Below, in pieces: positions 1-9,751 of a stretch of DNA of 64,000 nt (the stretch's first letter is position 1; the number at the start of each line of letters is the position of its first letter). Both the position numbers and the translations under genes were made by a program. This DNA is from Cloacibacillus sp. An23 (GTDB lineage: Bacteria; Synergistota; Synergistia; Synergistales; Synergistaceae). The notes beneath the pieces were generated by a model, which was not told the DNA's origin, made no database searches, and saw nothing but the letters and a program-made list of their open reading frames with translations. Location of the stretch: the NCBI RefSeq assembly GCF_002159945.1, contig NZ_NFJQ01000008.1, positions 124,001 to 188,000 on the forward strand. The letters run 5' to 3'.

Positions 1-1449
1 CGCCGGATGATACTCGAGCTGCTGCTCGCCGACCACTGCCGCGACTGCACGACCTGCCACAACAACGGCAAATGCAAGCTGCAGGACCTCGCGATGCGCT
101 TCAACATCGAGGGCGTGCGCTTCCCGAACGGCGCTGCGGAGCCGAGGCGAGACGACTCGTCGCTCTGCATCTCGCGCGACCACAACAAGTGCATACTCTG
201 CGGCGACTGCGTGAGGATGTGCAACGAGATACAGCACGTCGGAGCGATAGACTTCGCGAACCGCGGCTCGAAGATGACGATAAGCACCGTCTTCGACATT
301 CCGATAGCGGAAAGCTGCTGCGTCGGCTGCGGCCAGTGCGCCGCCGTCTGCCCGACCGGAGCGATAGTCGTCAAGAACGACACTGCGAAGGTCTGGAAGG
401 CGCTCGACGACAAAAAGGCGCGCGTCTCAGTACAGATAGCGCCCGCCGTGCGCGTCGCGATAGGCGAGGAGTTCGGCATGGGCGGCGGCGAGAACGCGAT
501 GGGCCGCATCGTCGCGGCGCTGCGCCGCATGGGCTTCAACGAAGTCTTCGACACTTCTACGGGAGCCGACCTCACGGTGCTCGAGGAGTCCGCCGAATTC
601 CTCGAGAAGCTCGCGAAGGGCGAGACGGACGAAATGCCGCTCTTCACCTCCTGCTGCCCCGCGTGGGTGAGCTACTGCGAGAAGAACGAGCCCGAGTTCG
701 CTGAGTACCTTTCGACCTGCCGCTCGCCGATGCAGATGTTCGCTTCCGTAATAAAGGAGCACCACAAACATTCGCCGCGCAAGCACTACCACGTCGCCGT
801 CATGCCCTGCACCGCGAAGAAGGGCGAGGCCGCGCGCGAGGAATTCCGCAGCGAACTCGGCCCCGACACGGACTTCGTGATAACGACGCAGGAGCTGATA
901 CAGATGATAAAAGAATCCGGCATCGTATTCGACGAACTCGAGCCCGAGGCAGTTGACATGCCGTTCGGCACGATGAGCGGAGCCGGCGTCATCTTCGGCG
1001 TCACGGGCGGCGTCACTGAGGCCGTGCTGCGCCGCATAACCTCCGACAAATCGCCCGCCGCGCTGCGCGCGATAGCCTTCAAGGGCGAGCGCGGAAACGA
1101 GGGCATAAAAGAGGCCGAAGTGGCCTACGGGGACAAAACGCTGAAAATAGCGGTAGTCAGCGGCCTCGGCAACGCGCACAAGCTGCTCGAGCGCATAAAG
1201 GCCGGCGAGCATTACGACTTCGTCGAGGTCATGGCCTGCCCCGGCGGCTGCGTCTGCGGCGCCGGGCAGCCGTTCGCGCTGCGCGGTGAAAAGGAGCTGC
1301 GCGGCAAGGGCCTCTACTCCGCCGACAGGATGTCGAGCATCAAGCGCTCCGAGGAAAACCCGCTCATGATATCGCTCTACAACGGACTGCTCAAGGGCAA
1401 AGTACACGAGCTGCTGCACGTCCGTTACGGCTCGAAGGAGGCTGAGTAG
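1..1449 (+). CDS. hydA: [FeFe] hydrogenase catalytic subunit (HydA/HndD type), 5' truncated
   Basis: Catalyses reversible H2 formation or oxidation, probably in the cytoplasm with NAD(P)H- or ferredoxin-linked partners. The frame is open to the left edge and the first internal Met (position 7) sits just before a His/Cys cluster (H-C-x2-C-x2-C-x5-C), so the N-terminal [2Fe-2S] part lies outside the window. Two 4Fe-4S ferredoxin motifs follow, starting at KCILCGDC and CCVGCGQC. The three H-cluster motifs are present: TSCCPAW (L1), MPCTAKK (L2) and MACPGGC (L3). L3 continues as VCGAGQP where HndD-type enzymes usually have VNGGGQP, so there is an extra Cys. The stop codon abuts the next start. 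Family assignment is firm; redox partner and physiological direction are not visible. Confidence 0.93.
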   Translation, partial: RRMILELLLADHCRDCTTCHNNGKCKLQDLAMRFNIEGVRFPNGAAEPRRDDSSLCISRDHNKCILCGDCVRMCNEIQHVGAIDFANRGSKMTISTVFDIPIAESCCVGCGQCAAVCPTGAIVVKNDTAKVWKALDDKKARVSVQIAPAVRVAIGEEFGMGGGENAMGRIVAALRRMGFNEVFDTSTGADLTVLEESAEFLEKLAKGETDEMPLFTSCCPAWVSYCEKNEPEFAEYLSTCRSPMQMFASVIKEHHKHSPRKHYHVAVMPCTAKKGEAAREEFRSELGPDTDFVITTQELIQMIKESGIVFDELEPEAVDMPFGTMSGAGVIFGVTGGVTEAVLRRITSDKSPAALRAIAFKGERGNEGIKEAEVAYGDKTLKIAVVSGLGNAHKLLERIKAGEHYDFVEVMACPGGCVCGAGQPFALRGEKELRGKGLYSADRMSSIKRSEENPLMISLYNGLLKGKVHELLHVRYGSKEAE

Positions 1450-1695
1450 ATGCTTTCGATAAGAATATGCAACGGGACCTCGTGCTACCTCAAGGGCGCG
1501 TACAACGTCCTGCAGTACTTCCAGCACGAGATAGAGAACAGAAAGCTGCACGACAAGATAGACATATCCGGCTCCTTCTGCCTCGGCAACTGCGAGCACG
1601 GCGTGTCCGTGGAGATAGACGGAAAGATATACAGCGTCTCGCCGGAGAACGCGCACAAATTTTTTGAAGAGACAGTAATGCCGCTCGTGAAGTAA
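1450..1695 (+). CDS. thioredoxin-like [2Fe-2S] ferredoxin, hydrogenase-associated
   Basis: An 81-residue protein whose ATG immediately follows the hydrogenase stop, so it is translationally coupled. It has the four-cysteine signature of the NuoE/HndA-type thioredoxin-like ferredoxin fold: CNGTSC near residue 7 (C-x4-C) and CLGNC near residue 40 (C-x3-C). It probably passes electrons to or from the hydrogenase. It is about half the size of NuoE and keeps only the cluster-binding domain. A specific subunit name cannot be given. Confidence 0.85.
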   Translation: MLSIRICNGTSCYLKGAYNVLQYFQHEIENRKLHDKIDISGSFCLGNCEHGVSVEIDGKIYSVSPENAHKFFEETVMPLVK

Positions 1696-1720
1696 AAGAT
1701 ATAAGACAGCGTAAAAAGCA

Positions 1721-1748
1721 GCGCCGCCGCGGAAATCGCGGCGGCGTT
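1721..1748 (-). terminator. hairpin between convergent genes
   Basis: A perfect 10-bp GC stem (1722-1731 with 1737-1746, 5-nt loop). Read on the minus strand it is followed by a short T run (tgcttttt), so it fits a terminator for the DUF4241 gene. On the plus strand there is no T tract, so it would at most be a weak 3' end for the hydrogenase operon. Confidence 0.55.
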
Positions 1749-1776
1749 CGCCTATGCGCGGAACGTACGCTCAGGC

Positions 1777-2502
1777 TTAGAAAAATTCGGGATTCATGAA
1801 AGGAATGACGAGCTCCGCGGGGGAGCCGCCGGCGTCGAGCCCCCAGTATGCGCTGTATATCCCGTCGCCGAGCCCGCTGGAGAACATCGTGAGCCTGCTT
1901 CCGCCGGGGACGCGCCAGGCGATGAAATCTCCGTAACCGTTCTGGACGTCCGGACGGGCCGCGGCGCTTTCTGCGAACAGGCGCGCGAAGTAATCATTGT
2001 AAATATCGCCCTCCGGGTTCTTTTCTCTCCAGCGTGCGGCGAACTCGCGGTACTCCTCCGCCGTGCGAGCGTCGGCGAAGCAGGCGAGCCCCGCGTCCAC
2101 TCCGAAAAACGTCCAAACGCCTGGCTGCCCGAGCTCTTCGAGTTTGCGGCCTTCCGGCATCGCTATCTCGCGGCTGACGACTGGCGCTTCGCTTATCGCA
2201 AGCCGCGCCGCCGCGACGCGGATTCCCGCAACGGGCGAGCGCAGTATCGCAAGTTCAACGTCGTAGCTTCCGGCGGGTATGACGCGGTCGAGCCTTGTCT
2301 CGTACTTCGTGCCGAGGTAGCATAGCGGGTCTGCGAGTACGACGCGCCCTGTCGGGAAATCCACCGCGCCGGCGGCGACTGTCGTCAGCCTCCCGTCGAA
2401 GAAGCCGCGGAAGAAATCTTCCGGATAGCTCTCGTGATTCAAAAATTTAAGATTTTTTGCGAACGCCGCCTGAAGCGGCGATTTTTCTTCTTTGCCCGGC
2501 AT
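1777..2502 (-). CDS. DUF4241-family protein, function unknown
   Basis: A 241-residue soluble protein with no visible signal peptide. Features that recall the DUF4241 family are the early VDFPTGRVVLADPL stretch (about residues 48-61), a mid-protein GVDAGLACF element, and a C-terminal GDGIYSAYWGLDAGG followed by a hydrophobic end. The start was placed at the internal ATG (2502) because GGAGGT lies 6 nt upstream; the longer open frame to 2619 starts in AT-rich non-coding-looking sequence. It is divergent from codBA. No role is known; family assignment is by eye only. Confidence 0.65.
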   Translation of the reverse strand: MPGKEEKSPLQAAFAKNLKFLNHESYPEDFFRGFFDGRLTTVAAGAVDFPTGRVVLADPLCYLGTKYETRLDRVIPAGSYDVELAILRSPVAGIRVAAARLAISEAPVVSREIAMPEGRKLEELGQPGVWTFFGVDAGLACFADARTAEEYREFAARWREKNPEGDIYNDYFARLFAESAAARPDVQNGYGDFIAWRVPGGSRLTMFSSGLGDGIYSAYWGLDAGGSPAELVIPFMNPEFF

Positions 2503-2746
2503 AGCCAGACCTCCATGACTCGCGCCTGTGCGCGGATGATTTTCATGCCTAATATAGCACGCGCGGCGAAACGCGGAAACGGCCCGAAGCAGGCAAATCC
2601 TTCGTGGCGTTTTTTGCATTTTGCGGAAGCGCGATGAGAATACAGCTCCGTCGCCTTTAAGGTATAGCGCGCGGCCTTCGTTCGCGCCGGTTCAGTTTTT
2701 CAATATTTCGCCGACGGAAACAAAAAATAAAATCCGCCGCCATTCT
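2503..2746. other. intergenic spacer without recognised gene
   Basis: The stretch between the DUF4241 gene and the codB promoter has open frames on both strands but none with a convincing ribosome binding site. No tRNA, riboswitch or repeat was recognised. Confidence 0.5.
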
Positions 2747-2775
2747 TTGTAAAAACGCGATTTTCGTTGTATAAT
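2747..2775 (+). promoter_or_regulatory. sigma-70-type promoter of codBA
   Basis: TTGTAA (2747-2752), a 17-bp spacer and a consensus TATAAT (2770-2775). Transcription would start near 2782. The imperfect palindrome CAATCGGTTG (2791-2800) then lies in the early transcribed region and could be an operator, though this is weak. Confidence 0.7.
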
Positions 2776-2836
2776 GACTAACGGCTTGCACAATCGGTTG
2801 CATAGTCGAAAAATAAAAAGAAACGGAGCGTCGTTT

Positions 2837-4090
2837 ATGGCAAGTGAGCAGGCAGCGGTAAAAAGGGTAGAGGACAGCGAGTGGTCGCTCTCGGCGGTTC
2901 CGGCCTCGATGAAGGTGCAGGGGCTCTGGGCCGCGATGGTCGTCCTCGTCGGCTTCACGTTCTTCTCGCCGAGCATGACGGCGGGCGGCAACCTCGGCAT
3001 CGGCCTCAATCTTCAGAAATTCTTCTTCTCGATGGTCTTGGGCAACGCCTTCCTCGGCGTCTACTGCGGGCTGCTCGGCTACATCGGCCAGCGCACGGGG
3101 CTCACGCTCGACCTTCTCGCGCATCGCTCGTTCGGCAGCAAAGGCTCGTACCTTCCCTCGGCCCTCATCAGCTTCACCCAGATAGGCTGGTTCGGAGTCG
3201 GCGTCGCGATGTTTGCGATACCGGTGGCCGGCCTTATCAACAACGCCGTCCCGATGTGGGCGCTCATAGTGATAACGGGCGTCATTATGACGGTCACGGC
3301 ATACCTAGGCATCAAGGCGCTCGCCGTCCTCGGCAGCATCGCCGTCCCGCTCATCGCGGTGCTCGGCATTTACTCCGTAAACTGGGGCATAAACGAGGTC
3401 GGCGGATTCATGAACGTCTTCGCGCAGAACCCCGATAAACCGCTTTCCCTCGCGGCGGGCATCGCGATAGTCGTCGGTTCATTCATCTCGGGCGGCACCG
3501 CGACGCCGAACTTCACGCGCTTCGCGAGGACGCCCTCCGTCGCCGTCGTAGCGACCGTCGTCGCCTTCTTCGTAGGCAACTCGATAATGATGATTTTCGG
3601 AGCGGTCGGCGGAGCCGTCACCGGCGTGCCCGACATCTTCGACATACTTATACTTCAGGGACTCGCGCTTCCCGCCGTGCTCACGCTCGGCCTCAACATC
3701 TGGACGACGAACAACAACGCGCTTTACACCGCAGGCCTCGGCGTCTCGAATATCACGAAGATACCGAACAAGCCGCTCGTCCTTGTCAGCGGCGCGATAG
3801 GCACCGGCCTCGCCGTATGGCTCTACTACAACTTCGTCGGGATGCTGAACCTGCTCTCCGGCATGATACCACCCGTCGGCGCGGTGCTAATACTTCACTA
3901 CTTCCTGCATAAGGACGAATACGAGAACGACAGGCCCGCGCTGCGCGAGGTCAACATGCCCGCGATACTCGCCGTAGTCGCAGGCTCGCTCGTCGGCATA
4001 TTCGTCACGACCGGCATCAAGCCCGTCAACTCGCTCTTCGTCGCCGCTCTGGTCTTCCTTATCGCAGACCGCCTCTGTGCGAAGCGCTAA
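2837..4090 (+). CDS. codB: cytosine permease (NCS1 family)
   Basis: Probably imports cytosine by cation symport across the inner membrane. The 417-residue protein is almost entirely hydrophobic with about 12 membrane segments. It matches CodB in its N-terminal WSLSAVPASMKVQGLWAAM region and the GLTLDLLAHRSFG segment. The start is the ATG at 2837, preceded by GGAG; the open frame upstream to 2774 overlaps the promoter and is rejected. It is followed 25 bp later by the deaminase gene, forming the codBA pair that feeds cytosine into uracil salvage. Substrate assignment rests mainly on that partner. Confidence 0.9.
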   Translation: MASEQAAVKRVEDSEWSLSAVPASMKVQGLWAAMVVLVGFTFFSPSMTAGGNLGIGLNLQKFFFSMVLGNAFLGVYCGLLGYIGQRTGLTLDLLAHRSFGSKGSYLPSALISFTQIGWFGVGVAMFAIPVAGLINNAVPMWALIVITGVIMTVTAYLGIKALAVLGSIAVPLIAVLGIYSVNWGINEVGGFMNVFAQNPDKPLSLAAGIAIVVGSFISGGTATPNFTRFARTPSVAVVATVVAFFVGNSIMMIFGAVGGAVTGVPDIFDILILQGLALPAVLTLGLNIWTTNNNALYTAGLGVSNITKIPNKPLVLVSGAIGTGLAVWLYYNFVGMLNLLSGMIPPVGAVLILHYFLHKDEYENDRPALREVNMPAILAVVAGSLVGIFVTTGIKPVNSLFVAALVFLIADRLCAKR

Positions 4091-4115
4091 GCCGTAAAGA
4101 AAGGACTATTCCGAA

Positions 4116-5348
4116 ATGCTCGTAAAAAACATATTCATAGAAAACTCGACCGAAGCCAAAGACATCCGCGTAACGGACGGAAAGTTTGAAGAAATTGCTC
4201 AGAACCTCGCGCCGCGCGAAGGCGAAGAGATCGTGGACGGAACCGGCAAGCTCGCCATTCCTCCCTTCATCGAGAGCCACGTCCACCTCGACACCTGCCT
4301 CACAGCCGGCGACCCCGTGTGGAACCTCTCCGGCACGCTCTTTGAGGGCATAGAGTGCTGGAGCAAACGCAAGGAAAAACTGACGAAAGAAGACGTTAAA
4401 GAGCGCGTGCGCCGCGCCGTGCGCATGCAGGCGGGCAACGGCGTCCAGCACGTCCGTACCCACGTAGACGTGACGGACCCGACGCTCGTAGCGATGGAGG
4501 CGATGATAGAGCTCCGCGAAGAGCTCAAAGATTTCGTCAACATCCAGATAGTCGCCTTCCCGCAGGAGGGGATCATGAGCTACCCGAACGGCGAGCAGCT
4601 TCTCGAGGATTCCGTCAAAATGGGCGCGGACTGCGTAGGCGCGATACCGCACTTCGAGTTCACGCGCGAGTACTCCGTCGAGTCCGTCAACTACTGCATG
4701 AAGATAGCGGAGAAGTACGGCAAACTCGTGGACGTCCACTGCGACGAGATAGACGACGAACAGTCCAAGGGGCTCGAGACCCTGGCCTGCCGCGCGCTCG
4801 AAAGCGGCATGAAGGACATGGTGACGGCGAGCCACACGACCGCGATGCACAGCTACAACAACGCCTACTGCGGCAAGCTCTTCCGTCTGCTTCGCATGAG
4901 CGACATAAACTTCGTCTGCAACCCGCTCGTCAACACGCACCTCCAGGGGCGCTTCGACACATACCCGCGCCGCCGCGGCGTGACGCGCGTCAAAGAGCTG
5001 CTCGCGAACGGCAACAACGTCTCGTTCGGACACGACGACATATTCGACCCGTGGTACCCGCTCGGAACGGGCAACATGCGCGACGTCATCTTCATGGGCC
5101 TCCACGTCTGCCAGATGATGGGCTATCAGGAGATAATGGACTCCTACAGGCTCTGCACCTACAACGCGGCGAAGACGCTGCACCTCTCCGGCTACGGCAT
5201 AGCCGAGGGCAACGACGCGAGCTTCATAATCCTCGACGGCGACAACTTCTACAACGCGCTTAACAGAAAAGGCGAAGTGCTCCGCTCCTACAACAAAGGC
5301 CGCCTCATCGCCTCCGCGGAGCCCGCGAAGAGAGAAATACTTTTCTAG
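4116..5348 (+). CDS. codA: cytosine deaminase
   Basis: Hydrolyses cytosine to uracil and ammonia in the cytoplasm. The 410-residue amidohydrolase has the expected metal-site landmarks: SHVHLDTCL near residue 54, HCDEIDDEQS near 208, SHTTAMHSYN near 240 and GHDDIFDPW near 307. These match the E. coli CodA pattern closely. AAAGGA precedes the ATG. It shares the codB promoter and ends at a strong terminator. Confidence is high because the catalytic motifs and the permease neighbour agree. Confidence 0.95.
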   Translation: MLVKNIFIENSTEAKDIRVTDGKFEEIAQNLAPREGEEIVDGTGKLAIPPFIESHVHLDTCLTAGDPVWNLSGTLFEGIECWSKRKEKLTKEDVKERVRRAVRMQAGNGVQHVRTHVDVTDPTLVAMEAMIELREELKDFVNIQIVAFPQEGIMSYPNGEQLLEDSVKMGADCVGAIPHFEFTREYSVESVNYCMKIAEKYGKLVDVHCDEIDDEQSKGLETLACRALESGMKDMVTASHTTAMHSYNNAYCGKLFRLLRMSDINFVCNPLVNTHLQGRFDTYPRRRGVTRVKELLANGNNVSFGHDDIFDPWYPLGTGNMRDVIFMGLHVCQMMGYQEIMDSYRLCTYNAAKTLHLSGYGIAEGNDASFIILDGDNFYNALNRKGEVLRSYNKGRLIASAEPAKREILF

Positions 5349-5365
5349 AAACCAAAGAAAAAACG

Positions 5366-5412
5366 CGAAACGCGGGCCGCTTCGGAAAATATCCGGAGCG
5401 GCCCGCGTTTCG
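5366..5412 (+). terminator. terminator of codBA
   Basis: A long inverted repeat (5366-5386 with 5392-5412, loop of 5 nt) with one wobble pair, very GC-rich, lying 18 bp after codA. An A tract precedes it and only a short T run follows (gccgttt), so the stem itself is the main evidence. Confidence 0.8.
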
Positions 5413-5552
5413 TGCCGTTTGCCGTCAAACGCCGCGATAGCGCGTCACGACTGAAAGATTTAATAAAGTCAAACTGTTTGTATAAAATCGCGGATTTGCG
5501 AGAAAATCATATAAATAAGCATAAAATTAATAATAATCTCCAATAAACAGAT

Positions 5553-5581
5553 TTGAGAAAAGCGGCCCCGCTCATTACAAT
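5553..5581 (+). promoter_or_regulatory. sigma-70-type promoter of groESL
   Basis: TTGAGA (5553-5558), 17-bp spacer, TACAAT (5576-5581). It sits in an AT-rich region directly upstream of the CIRCE element, so the transcript begins inside or just before the operator. Confidence 0.75.
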
Positions 5582-5597
5582 TTCGATTGTAAAGAAA

Positions 5598-5624
5598 TTA
5601 GCACTCAATGAGTGCGAGTGCTAA
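5598..5624. promoter_or_regulatory. CIRCE operator (HrcA binding site)
   Basis: A perfect consensus CIRCE: TTAGCACTC, nine bases, GAGTGCTAA. It lies between the promoter and groES, the standard position for repression by HrcA. The hrcA gene itself is not in the window. Confidence 0.98.
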
Positions 5625-5662
5625 TACCAAGAAAGAAAATTTTACAGGAGGGGATTTTTCCT

Positions 5663-5953
5663 ATGAAACTTAAACCGCTTGGAGACAGAATCGTAGTAAA
5701 GGCGGCTCCCAATGAGGAGAAGACGAAGGGCGGGCTCGTCCTTCCCGATACCGTGAAAGAGAAGCCCGTCGAGGGCGAAGTCGTCGCGGTAGGCCAGGGC
5801 AAAGTGCTTGACAACGGCACGCGCCAGCCGATGGAAGTCAAGGTCGGCGACAAGGTCATCTACAGCAAGTATTCGGGAACCGAAGTCAAGGTCGACGACG
5901 AGACCTATCTTGTCATCGGCGAGAGAGACGTCCTCGCCATCGTAGAGAAGTAG
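5663..5953 (+). CDS. groS: co-chaperonin GroES
   Basis: The 96-residue lid of the GroEL chaperonin. It begins [13 protein letters not shown] and carries the mobile loop [11 protein letters not shown] and the C-terminal [11 protein letters not shown], all typical. The start was set at 5663, behind a strong AGGAGGGG; the longer frame from 5612 would start inside CIRCE. It is co-transcribed with groEL 23 bp downstream and is controlled by heat through HrcA/CIRCE. Confidence 0.98.
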   Translation: MKLKPLGDRIVVKAAPNEEKTKGGLVLPDTVKEKPVEGEVVAVGQGKVLDNGTRQPMEVKVGDKVIYSKYSGTEVKVDDETYLVIGERDVLAIVEK

Positions 5954-5973
5954 TAAGGAAACTGGAGGAATAG

Positions 5974-7611
<1,638 letters not shown>

Positions 7612-7650
7612 GTCCGGGCTAGAACCAACCCAAATCAAACAATAACAAAA

Positions 7651-7686
7651 CGGCGTGAAAGCTTTGCGGCTTTCGCGCCGTTTTTT
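7651..7686 (+). terminator. terminator of groESL
   Basis: A 12-bp stem (7651-7662 with 7669-7680, 6-nt loop, one G-T pair) followed by six T residues. Confidence 0.93.
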
Positions 7687-7849
7687 CGTGACCATGCGCC
7701 GGCGCGCTATTTCTTCAGACGAAGCGGAGCGCGGCGCGTAATTCCGTCCGCGGGCGCCGGTGTGACGCGCGGAATCTTCATGACCGTTTATGAGCCGGGT
7801 TGACTTTTCGGCTTCTCTGCCTCATTCTCAACAGAAAGGGGGCGTTGCT

Positions 7850-9067
7850 ATGAAATTCCGTTACGAAGCGAAGGACGGCGGCGGCGAGGCCGTGCGCGGC
7901 GAAATAGAGGCGAACGGCGAGCACGAAGCCGCGGCGCGGCTGCGTGAGCGCGGACTGACGCCGATAGACATCGCCCCGGCGCGCCCTTCGCGGAGCGGCG
8001 CAGGGACTTCGCCGTCATTCTTTATGCGCGGCGGGGTGCCGCTCGCCGAGAAGGCGCTCTTCTTTCGTGAGCTCGCCGCCATGACCGGCGCGGGCATATC
8101 GGCATCGTCGGCCCTCCGCGTACTCTCCGGGCAAAAAAGGAGCCGCCGCTTCGATGGCGTCATCGCGCGGATATACGCCGAGGTCTCGTCCGGCTCTACG
8201 ATAGCCGGGGCCTTCGCCGGACATCCATCGTGCTTCGACGCCGTGACCGTCGCGCTCATACGGGCTGGCGAAGAATCGGGCACGCTCGACGCGAGCCTCG
8301 CCCGCCTCGCAGCCTTTCTCGAAGCGCGGGCTGAGCTTCGCAAAAAGCTCGTCTCGGCCCTCACCTATCCCGCGCTCGTCGTCCTCGTCGCGGCGGCCTC
8401 CCTCTGCGTGCTGACGGCGGTCGTCGTTCCGCAGTTCGAGCGCGCCTTCCGCGGCCTCGGCGTCGCGCTTCCGCCTCTGACCCGCGCCGTGTTCGCCGCC
8501 GGCTCGTGGATGGAGGCCTACTGGTACATTCCGCTAATCGTTCTCGCGGCGGCCCTTCTCGCCGCGAGGCTTTCGCTGCGCGCGCCGGGCCTCCGGGCCG
8601 CGGCGGACGGCGCTCTGCTGAAAATGCCGGTATTCGGAGACATGCTGCTCAAGGCCTCGCTCGCGCGCTCGTTCGGAACGATGGCGGCGCTGCTTCGCTC
8701 GGGCCTTCCGGTCCTCCAATCGCTGCGGCTCGCCGCCTCCGCCGCCGGAAACGAAAAAATACGGAAAGCAATTGAGACCGCGCGCGAGGACGCGGCCTCG
8801 GGAAAAAGCCTCAGCGCTTCGCTCGGGGCGCGCGGCATATTCCCTCCGATGATAGTCCAGATGGCGGCCGTCGGAGAAGAGACGGGGCGCACCGGCGAAA
8901 TGCTCGAAAAAATAGCCGGATGGTACGAGTCCGAGCTCACTGAGAAGGTGAAGCGCCTCGGCTCCATACTCGAGCCCGTGATGGTCGTGATAGTCGGCGG
9001 CCTGGTCGGCCTTATAGCCGTCGCCGTATTCATGCCGATCGTATCCGCGATAAACTCCTTCATATAA
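7850..9067 (+). CDS. type II secretion/type IV pilus inner-membrane protein (GspF/PilC family)
   Basis: A 405-residue polytopic protein that would be the membrane platform for pseudopilus or pilus assembly. It has the two tandem T2SSF domains of the family: residues about 60-190 beginning LFFRELAAMTGAGI, and about 265-390 beginning RSFGTMAALLRSGL, each with ETG-type loops (EESGTL, EETGRTG). Three membrane segments are visible, the last at the C-terminus. The start at 7850 follows AAAGGGGG. The usual GspE ATPase, GspD secretin and prepilin peptidase genes are not adjacent; only a single pseudopilin follows. Confidence 0.9.
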   Translation: MKFRYEAKDGGGEAVRGEIEANGEHEAAARLRERGLTPIDIAPARPSRSGAGTSPSFFMRGGVPLAEKALFFRELAAMTGAGISASSALRVLSGQKRSRRFDGVIARIYAEVSSGSTIAGAFAGHPSCFDAVTVALIRAGEESGTLDASLARLAAFLEARAELRKKLVSALTYPALVVLVAAASLCVLTAVVVPQFERAFRGLGVALPPLTRAVFAAGSWMEAYWYIPLIVLAAALLAARLSLRAPGLRAAADGALLKMPVFGDMLLKASLARSFGTMAALLRSGLPVLQSLRLAASAAGNEKIRKAIETAREDAASGKSLSASLGARGIFPPMIVQMAAVGEETGRTGEMLEKIAGWYESELTEKVKRLGSILEPVMVVIVGGLVGLIAVAVFMPIVSAINSFI

Positions 9068-9166
9068 ATTCCGCGCTTGCCCTGCATTACGCGCAAAAAC
9101 CTGCTATTATCATAACGGCTTGATTTACACGTTCATCCAAAAATAAACGGGACGGAGGTTTCATCT

Positions 9167-9631
9167 ATGAAGGAGATACGCGCCGCGCGCGGCAGGTCGG
9201 AAGGCTTCACTCTTGTGGAAATGCTCATCGTTATAATCATAATAGGCATACTCGCCAGTATGATGATGCTATCTACCGGGGCCGCGACGGACAAGGCCGA
9301 GGCGACGCGGATAGTCTCGGACATGCGCAGCATGAAGACCGCATGCGTCATGTACTACGCGGACTACGGCGAATGGCCGGAGGAGATAAACGCGAGCTTC
9401 GACAAATACCTCGACGTACCGGTCAGCGACAACGACGACTACTCGCTCGAAACCTCAGAAAACGTTCTGTGGCTCAGCTACAGCGGCGGAAAGCTGGCCG
9501 AGGGCAACGGCGTGTCGGAACGCCTTGCTGCGATGGCGAAAGAGTCCGGCCTTTACTCATCTGCGGCGGCAGCCCCGGACGAACCGGACTACAGCGGCGG
9601 CGGAGAAGTGTTCATGATCGTCAAAAAATAA
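9167..9631 (+). CDS. type II secretion/type IV pilin-like pseudopilin
   Basis: A 154-residue protein with a short basic leader and the class III signal GFTLVEM at about residues 13-19, followed by a hydrophobic stretch to about residue 38, i.e. a prepilin peptidase substrate. The mature part has GspG-like spacing (AEATRIVSDMRSMKTACVMYYADYGEWP). It is shorter and more acidic than a major pilin. GACGGAGG precedes the ATG. Probably works with the upstream GspF-like protein; the role in secretion versus adhesion is unknown. Confidence 0.88.
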   Translation: MKEIRAARGRSEGFTLVEMLIVIIIIGILASMMMLSTGAATDKAEATRIVSDMRSMKTACVMYYADYGEWPEEINASFDKYLDVPVSDNDDYSLETSENVLWLSYSGGKLAEGNGVSERLAAMAKESGLYSSAAAAPDEPDYSGGGEVFMIVKK

Positions 9632-9725
9632 CCCGCTGCGCCTCTTTCACAGCATTTTACAAATATTAAGCTGGATTTTCAAATAAATTTATGTCATACT
9701 TTAGTCTGAACTTTCAACAACTGCC

Positions 9726-9745
9726 GGAGGTGAGGGGAATTCCCC
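9726..9745 (+). promoter_or_regulatory. distant Shine-Dalgarno plus hairpin before guaA
   Basis: GGAGGTGA (9726-9733) is an excellent ribosome binding site but lies 18 nt before the guaA ATG. The palindrome GGGGAATTCCCC (9734-9745) fills the gap. If it folds, the effective spacing shrinks to about 6-7 nt. No in-frame start lies between, because TGA occurs at 9731-9733. Confidence 0.55.
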
Positions 9746-9751
9746 CACGTT

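Noticed and set aside
427-1656. Long minus-strand open frame (409 codons) opposite the hydrogenase genes
   Set aside because: It is antisense to two well-recognised genes, has no ribosome site and shows no domain; GC-rich genes produce such shadows.
2620-2836. Purine or pyrimidine riboswitch before codB
   Set aside because: The transcribed leader after the good promoter is only about 55 bases and lacks recognisable riboswitch motifs.
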